DNA from: Serratia inhibens
GTDB lineage: Bacteria; Pseudomonadota; Gammaproteobacteria; Enterobacterales; Enterobacteriaceae
Assembly (NCBI RefSeq): GCF_003591175.1
Contig: NZ_QYYG01000002.1
Coordinates: 496,001-560,000 of the forward strand
Reading direction: 5' to 3'
Length of the DNA stretch: 64,000 nucleotides
Positions 54,730 to 64,000 of the stretch are shown one piece after another. The notes below the pieces were generated by a model that was not told where the DNA came from, searched no databases, and saw nothing but the letters and a program-made list of their open reading frames with translations. Made by a program: the position numbers and the translations under genes. How positions within the stretch are numbered: the first letter of the stretch is position 1; each line of letters opens with the position of its first letter.

Positions 54730-57600
54730 TTAGGCGTCCTTCGACTCGGCGCGTATGCGACGCACCTGCTGGCTGTAATACGCCAGCGTCTGTTCCAGGG
54801 TTTCCAGTGTGACCGGCTTCGACAGACAGTTATCCATTCCCGCCTCCATACAGCGCTGCTTCTCCTCTGCCAGGGCATTCGCCGTCACGCCAATCACCGG
54901 CAGAGTGAAGTGCTGCTGGCGCAGACGCTGGGTCAGGCGATAGCCATCCATGTTTGGCATGTTGACGTCGGTGAGCACGATATCGACGGTATTTCGACTC
55001 AGCACGTCAAGTGCATCTACCCCATCGTTGGCGGTAACCACCTGATAACCCAGCGAACTGAGCTGGTCGGAAAGCAATCTGCGGTTAATCGGATGATCAT
55101 CCACCACCAACAGATGAATATCGCCGTTGTCCACCGTATTGGCCTTGGTTGGTAACGGCAATTGCATCAGAGTGCTGCCGCTTTCGGTACTGGTACCAAA
55201 CAGCCGGTTGAGCAACGCGAGGGTTTCACGCGGCGTTGAGGTGCTATGCATCCAGTAACCCGGTCGGGTTTCCTGCGACGGGCCAATGTGCTCGATAGAA
55301 AACTGGATTTGCGCCAGCAGCGGCGAATTGACCATCAGCGGGTAGTCGCTGAGCATAACCTCCCCGGCCACCGTGTCCTGCCCCTGATGACGCAGCACCG
55401 TAGCGCCATAGCCGCCCAGGATCTCCATCAGATAGCTTTCCAGCCGATGGTTGCGAATACTCAGCCACAGAGTTTTCCCTTGCCAGGTGTCGCTGGCCTG
55501 CGGGATCGGGAACTGAGCGTTAAACAGCGGAATACGGATGGTAAACAGGCTGCCCAACCCCGGCTCTGATTCAACGGCGATATCGCCATCCATCATATTG
55601 ATCAGTTTTTCACAAATCGCCAGCCCCAGCCCGGTCCCCTGGAAGTGGCGCTGCACGCCACTGCCCACCTGGAAAAAGGGATCAAACAGACGGGTAATCT
55701 CTTTTTCCGGAATGCCGACGCCGGTATCGCGGACGCTGAACTCCAGATAGCTGCCGCGCGTGCAGACTTGCAGAATGATGCAGCCGGTGTCGGTAAACTT
55801 AATCGCGTTGTTCAGCAGGTTGGACAAAACCTGCTGCAACCGCACGGGATCGCCGGAAATGCGCTCCGGCACGTTTTGTTCGATAAAACAGTACAACCCC
55901 AGCCGTTTCTTCACCACCAGCGGCAGATAGTTGCCTGCAATATGAGTGATCACCTCCAGGCAGGAAAACTCGCGCGGCTCAATCTTCAACTGCTCGGATT
56001 CAATTTTGGAGAAGTCCAGAATGTCACTGATGATCTTCAACAGCAGCCCGGACGAGTTGTTCATGGCATTAACCAGGCGATCAACCCCCTGCGGCAGCGC
56101 CTTGGTTTGCAATAAATCGAGGTTACCTATGATGCCGTACAACGGGGTACGCAGCTCGTGGCTAACTGTCGCCAGGAACATCGACTTGGATTGGCTCGCC
56201 TGTTCCGCCGCCGCCGCCATCTCCTGCAGCGACTCCTCCATTTTTACGCGGGCGCTGACGTCCACCAGCACGCAGATCGCCACATCCTCGTTACGGTAGC
56301 GGGAGTGAACGAAGCTGATTTGCAGATTGTTGTTATTGCTGGTCAACACATCGACAAAATTCACCTGCTGTTCGCAGATGATACGCGTAATGCGGTCACG
56401 GTCTTCGTGGGTCAGCAAATTGATGTAATTGTGCGCCAGCTCATTGCTCAGAATATTGGTGCCGTCGCTGATGCGCAGAATAAGGATCCCCACCGGCGCC
56501 GAGGCGACGATCTTGCGATTGAACTGTTCATGTTCTTCCAGCCTGAAGGCGTTATTCTCCGCCGGCAGGAACATTTTACGTTCAAACAGCCAGGCCAGGG
56601 TGAACAACACAATGGCCGACAGCAGGTTCAGCAGCAGCGCATTGAGGATCAGCACCTTGAAGCGCTCGACCACACTCTTTACCGGCAGGGCATAAACAAT
56701 GCTGAGCGACGAAGGCGGAAGTGCCTTCTTCATAATCAGATGGCGGTAATTATCATCATAACCAAAATAGGTGTGCACATCCGGGTAACTGCCGAGCGTC
56801 GCGGCAGAGCGTTCCCCTTCCGCCAGACGCAGTATCGGTGCGTTATTCTCATCCAGCAGGGTCACGCCAATCGGCAGGTTGCCTGCCGAGACGAAATCTT
56901 CCAGCCTTATGGTCTGCTCGATGCCCAGCAGCGCCTCCAGCTTGTTGCCAATATAGATTGGTGTCAGTACATACAGATAACCGATATCCGGCCGCTGTTG
57001 GCTTGGGCTGATCCAGTAGAGGTTATTGTCTTTATCCTGATTTTTGGCGTTGCGGTATTTAAGGATGCGCTCGTGCAGCGATTTCAACACGTTCTCGCGG
57101 TTAGGTACGGTATTGCCGCCACCGAATTCCGCCATGCACAGGCTGTCGCCGCCGATGAAAAACACCCGGTTGAGATCATAGGCCGCGACGAAATTCTCTT
57201 TCCAATACTGGATCAGCCCGCTCAGCGAATTGAGCGAACTGCGGTAAGTGGTGTTAAGCGAACAGTTGGATTCCGGGTACAGCGGAAGAAACTCCGGCGT
57301 ACTGTTCTTGCCGGGGAATATCCCACTGAACATATCCAGGCTGCTGACCGAACCGTTAAGGCGATTTTCCGCCATGTATTTGATATCCCGAATAATATCG
57401 GCAGAATGGCGGATGTAACTCTGCGCCTGATCGAAATCCAGGCTGTATTCTTGCCGAATGTCAGTCTCTTTATCGTTCAGGATATTCAAGATATAGAAGG
57501 TCGTGAGCAGCGCGCCCAGCGACCACAACATAATCGCCAGCACCCGGAACAGATAGCGGGATATTTTTAACGTGGTGCGAAAAGAAGCTAAATATTTCAA
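54730..57600 (-). CDS. rcsC: Hybrid sensor histidine kinase RcsC
   Basis: The roughly 956-residue inner-membrane sensor kinase has two helices (about 18-40 and 310-335) around a periplasmic domain. The kinase domain carries the phospho-histidine motif ATVSHELRTPLYG, nucleotide-binding motifs GVGIPEKE and GTGLGLAIC, and a C-terminal receiver with phospho-Asp near 878 (VLTDVNMPNMDG). It feeds the RcsD-RcsB relay. I place the start at the TTG at 57600 because the protein then begins KYLASFRTTLK exactly as E. coli RcsC does; the only ATG in frame upstream (57675) adds 25 unconserved residues. Confidence 0.93.
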   Translation of the reverse strand: MKYLASFRTTLKISRYLFRVLAIMLWSLGALLTTFYILNILNDKETDIRQEYSLDFDQAQSYIRHSADIIRDIKYMAENRLNGSVSSLDMFSGIFPGKNSTPEFLPLYPESNCSLNTTYRSSLNSLSGLIQYWKENFVAAYDLNRVFFIGGDSLCMAEFGGGNTVPNRENVLKSLHERILKYRNAKNQDKDNNLYWISPSQQRPDIGYLYVLTPIYIGNKLEALLGIEQTIRLEDFVSAGNLPIGVTLLDENNAPILRLAEGERSAATLGSYPDVHTYFGYDDNYRHLIMKKALPPSSLSIVYALPVKSVVERFKVLILNALLLNLLSAIVLFTLAWLFERKMFLPAENNAFRLEEHEQFNRKIVASAPVGILILRISDGTNILSNELAHNYINLLTHEDRDRITRIICEQQVNFVDVLTSNNNNLQISFVHSRYRNEDVAICVLVDVSARVKMEESLQEMAAAAEQASQSKSMFLATVSHELRTPLYGIIGNLDLLQTKALPQGVDRLVNAMNNSSGLLLKIISDILDFSKIESEQLKIEPREFSCLEVITHIAGNYLPLVVKKRLGLYCFIEQNVPERISGDPVRLQQVLSNLLNNAIKFTDTGCIILQVCTRGSYLEFSVRDTGVGIPEKEITRLFDPFFQVGSGVQRHFQGTGLGLAICEKLINMMDGDIAVESEPGLGSLFTIRIPLFNAQFPIPQASDTWQGKTLWLSIRNHRLESYLMEILGGYGATVLRHQGQDTVAGEVMLSDYPLMVNSPLLAQIQFSIEHIGPSQETRPGYWMHSTSTPRETLALLNRLFGTSTESGSTLMQLPLPTKANTVDNGDIHLLVVDDHPINRRLLSDQLSSLGYQVVTANDGVDALDVLSRNTVDIVLTDVNMPNMDGYRLTQRLRQQHFTLPVIGVTANALAEEKQRCMEAGMDNCLSKPVTLETLEQTLAYYSQQVRRIRAESKDA

Positions 57601-57690
57601 TCGGATACCATGAAAAATTGAGTGACGGCCAGCGCATTCGCGTCCGAACCGGGCTTGCTGACTTTGGCACGGCAATTAAACCATAGAACT

Positions 57691-57726
57691 GAAAAAGGGC
57701 CTAGCATCGCTGCCAGGCCCTGTTTT
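57691..57726 (-). terminator. Intrinsic terminator of gyrA
   Basis: On the minus strand AGGGCCT-(12)-AGGCCCT followed by a T-run, 45 bases beyond the gyrA stop and before the rcsC start. Confidence 0.8.
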
Positions 57727-57770
57727 CAACTGCAGGATCCGGGGTCAGCATCATGCTGCCCCCTTACCGC

Positions 57771-60437
<2,667 letters not shown>

Positions 60438-60634
60438 CTACTAATGATTCATCTGCCCGCTGCCATAGTGGCAAAGGTGTAAAACTATATCACAAAGCAC
60501 GCTTTACGGGAAAATAACCGCCGCTGTTTCGCTGAAATTGTGCATATATGTGCGGTAAAAATGTATCGGCGCAGACGGCGCTGCGCCGATACATGTATAA
60601 TCCGCGCAACGAGAACAAGGAGCCAAACACGCCC

Positions 60635-61360
60635 ATGAATGCAGAATCATCCAACCAAACGCAAAACGTTGACCATCAGGAAATCGCCAAGTTCGAGGCA
60701 GTGGCCTCACGCTGGTGGGATTTGGAAGGTGAATTCAAACCGTTGCACCGTATCAACCCGCTGCGGTTGAACTATATCCTGCAACGCGCCGGCGGCATTT
60801 TTGGCAAAACGGTGCTCGACGTGGGTTGCGGCGGAGGCATTTTGGCGGAAAGCATGGCGCGCGAAGGCGCTCAGGTGACCGGGCTGGACATGGGCACCGA
60901 GCCGCTGCAAGTCGCCCGACTGCACGCGCTGGAAAGCGGCGTGAATGTCACTTATGTGCAAGAAACGGTGGAGAGCCACGCACAGGCCAACCCGCAAGGG
61001 TACGACGTGGTGACCTGCATGGAAATGCTGGAACACGTTCCCGATCCGGCTTCGGTGGTGCGCGCCTGCGCTCACTTGGTGAAACCGGGCGGTCATGTGT
61101 TCTTTTCCACCATTAACCGCAACACCAAAGCCTGGCTGATGGCGGTGATCGGGGCGGAATATATTCTTAAGATGGTGCCTCAGGGTACGCATGACCATAA
61201 GAAGTTCATCCGCCCTTCTGAACTGATCGGCTGGGTCGATGGTACGCCGCTGCGCGAAAAACACATGATTGGCCTGCATTACAATCCCGTCACCGACCAT
61301 TTCAAACTTGGCCGCAACGTTGATGTGAACTATATGGTACATACTCAACACGAAGGGTAA
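60635..61360 (+). CDS. ubiG: Ubiquinone biosynthesis O-methyltransferase UbiG
   Basis: The 241-residue S-adenosylmethionine-dependent methyltransferase carries out both O-methylations of ubiquinone synthesis. SAM motif I is [16 protein letters not shown] (about 60-75). The start [29 protein letters not shown] matches the family. I chose the ATG at 60635, with AAGGAG upstream, over an in-frame ATG at 60548. It is divergent from gyrA and followed by a GC-rich hairpin. Confidence 0.96.
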   Translation: MNAESSNQTQNVDHQEIAKFEAVASRWWDLEGEFKPLHRINPLRLNYILQRAGGIFGKTVLDVGCGGGILAESMAREGAQVTGLDMGTEPLQVARLHALESGVNVTYVQETVESHAQANPQGYDVVTCMEMLEHVPDPASVVRACAHLVKPGGHVFFSTINRNTKAWLMAVIGAEYILKMVPQGTHDHKKFIRPSELIGWVDGTPLREKHMIGLHYNPVTDHFKLGRNVDVNYMVHTQHEG

Positions 61361-61371
61361 GCATTTCAGCC

Positions 61372-61404
61372 CGCACCGGGACCGGCTCCGCCGGATCCGG
61401 TGCG
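61372..61404 (+). terminator. GC-rich hairpin after ubiG
   Basis: CGCACCGG (61372-61379) and CCGGTGCG (61397-61404) with an internal CCGG/CCGG stem. There is no T-run, so termination is probable but unproven. Confidence 0.5.
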
Positions 61405-61636
61405 TATCGCCATCCGAATAAATGCCCGATTTGCGACTTTCGATCAAAATCGCCGTTGTAAACAGTTTTTAAGAAAATTAAATCAGATCAATATCACGTT
61501 TTTTTCTAACGTTTAATAAAGCGGCAAACGATCACGTTTTTGCAAATCTAAGGAAATTCTTATCACGCTTATTGACAAGCTTGTCGCCCCAGTCACAGCG
61601 CGCACTCACAGCCGAAAGCCAAATTTCACCCCCAAG

Positions 61637-61645
61637 TTATCCACA
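61637..61645 (+). promoter_or_regulatory. DnaA box
   Basis: TTATCCACA, a perfect consensus DnaA box, 144-152 bases before nrdA. DnaA regulates nrdAB in E. coli. Confidence 0.75.
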
Positions 61646-61684
61646 AAATAGGCCGGTTTTGTTCACTTGCAAACGCCCTGTTTT

Positions 61685-61731
61685 CTCACTATCTTGTTAC
61701 CTCACCGACATACAACCCCTATATGTAGTGT
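61685..61731. promoter_or_regulatory. NrdR-box pair
   Basis: Two 16-base sites, CTCACTATCTTGTTAC (61685-61700) and CCCCTATATGTAGTGT (61716-61731), share the CTAT-n-TG core and are offset by exactly 31 bases, the three-turn spacing typical of NrdR operators. They lie just upstream of nrdA. Confidence 0.65.
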
Positions 61732-61788
61732 TTACATACTGAACAGAGCGACTACACTTCAGTACGGGCGAATCATACGGACAACCAC

Positions 61789-64000
61789 ATGAACCAAAGT
61801 CTGCTTGTAACTAAACGCGATGGCCGCAAAGAGCGCATCAACCTCGACAAAATCCACCGGGTCATCGACTGGGCGGCGGAAGGTTTACATAACGTCTCGG
61901 TATCTCAAGTAGAGTTGCGTTCCCATATTCAGTTTTATGACGGCATCAAAACCGCTGATATTCATGAAACCATTATCAAAGCTGCAGCCGACCTGATTTC
62001 GCGCGACGCGCCGGACTATCAGTACCTGGCAGCACGCCTGGCCATCTTCCACCTGCGCAAAAAAGCTTACGGCCAATTCGAGCCGCCAAAGCTGCTCGCT
62101 CACGTGGCGCGCATGGTAGAAATGGGCAAGTACGATAAGCATCTGCTGGAAGACTACAGCTCTGAAGAGTTCGAGCAGATGGACTCCTTTATCGATCACT
62201 GGCGTGATATGAACTTCTCCTATGCCGCCGTCAAGCAGCTGGAAGGGAAGTATCTGGTGCAGAACCGCGTCAGCGGCGAGATCTACGAGAGCGCTCAGTT
62301 CCTGTATATCCTGGTCGCCGCGTGCCTGTTCTCCAACTATCCGCGCGAAACCCGTCTGGACTACGTTAAACGTTTCTACGACGCGATCTCCACCTTCAAG
62401 ATTTCGCTGCCTACGCCAATCATGTCCGGCGTGCGCACCCCAACCCGCCAGTTCAGCTCTTGCGTGCTGATCGAGTGCGGCGACAGCCTGGATTCCATCA
62501 ACGCCACCTCCAGCGCCATTGTGAAATACGTTTCGCAACGTGCCGGTATCGGCATCAACGCCGGCCGCATCCGTGCGCTGGGTAGCCCGATCCGTGGGGG
62601 CGAAGCTTTCCATACCGGCTGTATCCCGTTCTACAAACACTTCCAGACCGCGGTGAAATCCTGCTCTCAGGGCGGCGTGCGTGGCGGTGCTGCCACCTTG
62701 TTCTACCCGATGTGGCATCTGGAAGTGGAAAGCCTGTTGGTGCTGAAGAACAACCGTGGCGTTGAAGGCAACCGCGTACGTCACATGGACTACGGCGTGC
62801 AGTTGAACCGCCTGATGTACCAGCGCCTGATCAAGGGCGAAGACATCACCCTGTTCAGCCCGTCTGACGTGCCGGGCCTGTATGACGCGTTCTTCGCCAA
62901 TCAGGACGAATTCGAACGTCTGTACACCCAGTACGAAAAAGACGACAGCATCCGCCAGAAACGCGTGAAAGCGGTTGAACTGTTCTCACTGATGATGCAG
63001 GAACGCGCCTCTACCGGCCGTATCTACATCCAGAACGTTGACCACTGCAACACCCACAGCCCGTTTGATCCGCAGATCGCACCAGTGCGCCAGTCCAACC
63101 TGTGCCTGGAAATCGCCCTGCCGACCAAACCGCTGGATGACGTCAACGACGAAAACGGCGAAATCGCGCTGTGTACGCTGTCTGCCTTTAACCTCGGCGC
63201 CATCGAAAGCCTCGACGATCTGGAAGAGCTGGCTACCCTGGCGGTGCGTGCGCTTGACGCCCTGCTGGACTACCAGGACTATCCGATAAAAGCCGCTTAC
63301 CGTGGCGCCATGGGCCGCCGTACTCTGGGTATCGGTGTGATCAACTACGCCTACTATCTGGCGAAGAACGGTGTGCGCTACTCCGACGGCAGCGCCAACA
63401 GCCTGACCCATAAAACCTTCGAAGCCATCCAGTATTATCTGCTGAAGGCATCGAACCGTTTGGCTCAGGAACAAGGCGCCTGCCCGTGGTTCAATGAAAC
63501 CACCTATTCGCAGGGCATCTTGCCGATCGACACCTACAAGAAAGATCTGGATACGATCTGTAGCGAGCCGCTGCATTACGACTGGGAAACCCTGCGTAAA
63601 GAGATCAAGGAAACCGGTCTGCGCAACTCCACCCTGTCTGCGCTGATGCCTTCGGAAACCTCGTCGCAGATTTCCAACGCCACCAACGGCATCGAGCCGC
63701 CGCGCGGCCACATCAGCATCAAAGCGTCGAAAGACGGCATTTTGCGCCAGGTGGTTCCGGAGTATGAGCGTCTGAAAAACGAGTACGAACTGCTGTGGGA
63801 AATGCCGAACAACGACGGTTACCTGCAACTGGTCGGTCTGATGCAGAAGTTTATCGACCAGTCGATCTCTGCCAACACCAACTATGACCCAAGCCGTTTC
63901 CCGGCCGGCAAGGTGCCGATGAAGCAGCTGTTGAAAGACCTGCTTACCACCTACAAGTTTGGCGTCAAGACGCTGTACTATCAGAACACCCGTGATGGTG
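61789..64000 (+). CDS. nrdA: Ribonucleoside-diphosphate reductase 1, subunit alpha (partial)
   Basis: The window contains about the first 737 residues of the class Ia ribonucleotide reductase large subunit (about 761 in E. coli); the C-terminal end with the redox-shuttle cysteines is cut by the window edge. The N-terminal ATP-cone (MNQSLLVTKRDGRKERINLDKIHRV) provides allosteric activity control. Active-site segments include SSCVLIECGDS, the NLCLEI cysteine-glutamate motif, and LCTLSAFNLG. nrdB should follow. It supplies deoxynucleotides for DNA synthesis under aerobic growth. Confidence 0.98.
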   Translation, partial: MNQSLLVTKRDGRKERINLDKIHRVIDWAAEGLHNVSVSQVELRSHIQFYDGIKTADIHETIIKAAADLISRDAPDYQYLAARLAIFHLRKKAYGQFEPPKLLAHVARMVEMGKYDKHLLEDYSSEEFEQMDSFIDHWRDMNFSYAAVKQLEGKYLVQNRVSGEIYESAQFLYILVAACLFSNYPRETRLDYVKRFYDAISTFKISLPTPIMSGVRTPTRQFSSCVLIECGDSLDSINATSSAIVKYVSQRAGIGINAGRIRALGSPIRGGEAFHTGCIPFYKHFQTAVKSCSQGGVRGGAATLFYPMWHLEVESLLVLKNNRGVEGNRVRHMDYGVQLNRLMYQRLIKGEDITLFSPSDVPGLYDAFFANQDEFERLYTQYEKDDSIRQKRVKAVELFSLMMQERASTGRIYIQNVDHCNTHSPFDPQIAPVRQSNLCLEIALPTKPLDDVNDENGEIALCTLSAFNLGAIESLDDLEELATLAVRALDALLDYQDYPIKAAYRGAMGRRTLGIGVINYAYYLAKNGVRYSDGSANSLTHKTFEAIQYYLLKASNRLAQEQGACPWFNETTYSQGILPIDTYKKDLDTICSEPLHYDWETLRKEIKETGLRNSTLSALMPSETSSQISNATNGIEPPRGHISIKASKDGILRQVVPEYERLKNEYELLWEMPNNDGYLQLVGLMQKFIDQSISANTNYDPSRFPAGKVPMKQLLKDLLTTYKFGVKTLYYQNTRDG

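Larger units (their letters stand above)
61361..61788. promoter_or_regulatory. ubiG-nrdA intergenic region with nrdA control elements
   Basis: The 428-base gap carries the ubiG hairpin, direct repeats of ATCACGTTTTT (near 61492 and 61532), a perfect DnaA box and a NrdR-box pair. No gene is seen. The density of sites fits the complex cell-cycle control of nrdAB in E. coli. Confidence 0.6.

Overview
This window is a chromosomal segment of a gammaproteobacterium in the order Enterobacterales, most likely Serratia. The evidence is inferred from GC-rich coding sequence and from gene order that follows the E. coli map from lysP to nrdA while carrying non-E. coli insertions. The species cannot be fixed from the sequence alone. 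I see no insertion sequence, integrase, complete prophage or CRISPR array. Most of the window is ordinary core genome, and the accessory material is concentrated at about 43.2-48.1 kb.

Layout. 0-3 kb: the end of an iron-siderophore type ABC transporter (ATPase cut by the window edge, FecCD permease) with a Fur-box-like site, facing a membrane protein with a degenerate GGDEF domain. 3-8 kb: lysP, yeiE, yeiH, nfo. 8-12 kb: the fructose PTS operon fruBKA with two Cra operators. 12-18 kb: a Nudix hydrolase, the torY-torZ S-/N-oxide reductase pair, setB and yeiW. 18-26 kb: mtr with a TrpR-like operator, efpL, divergent uxuA and yeiQ (two consecutive hexuronate steps), a small pilin-like exported protein, yeiR and lpxT. 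26-35 kb: mepS, pdeN, the yejABEF peptide importer and yejG. 35-43 kb: bcr-rsuA, radD, rplY, yejK, yejL and yejM, ending at tRNA-Pro(GGG).

43-48 kb is a short accessory interval where E. coli carries a much longer region. It holds a LexA-controlled DinI-like gene, tRNA-Thr and tRNA-Ser, osmE, a PepSY membrane protein divergent from a DUF2946 protein (both Met/His-rich, probably copper or iron related), and a TetR regulator with two near-identical palindromic operators facing a DUF1348 gene, followed by a VOC-family protein. 48-64 kb: an OmpC-type porin with a divergent MicF small RNA, an MFS transporter, the Rcs phosphorelay (rcsD-rcsB facing rcsC), gyrA with wild-type quinolone-resistance positions, ubiG, and nrdA (cut by the window end) with a DnaA box and a pair of NrdR-like boxes.

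The themes are envelope stress and maintenance (Rcs, yejM, lpxT, mepS, porin/MicF), sugar and amino-acid uptake, and c-di-GMP signalling (a dead GGDEF and an intact EAL protein). I found no clearly new multi-gene system. The observations most worth checking are the degenerate GGDEF protein that keeps its I-site, the nested palindromic element at 20.3 kb, the Met/His-rich PepSY/DUF2946 pair, the minimal pilin-like protein, and several unassigned perfect palindromes in promoter regions.
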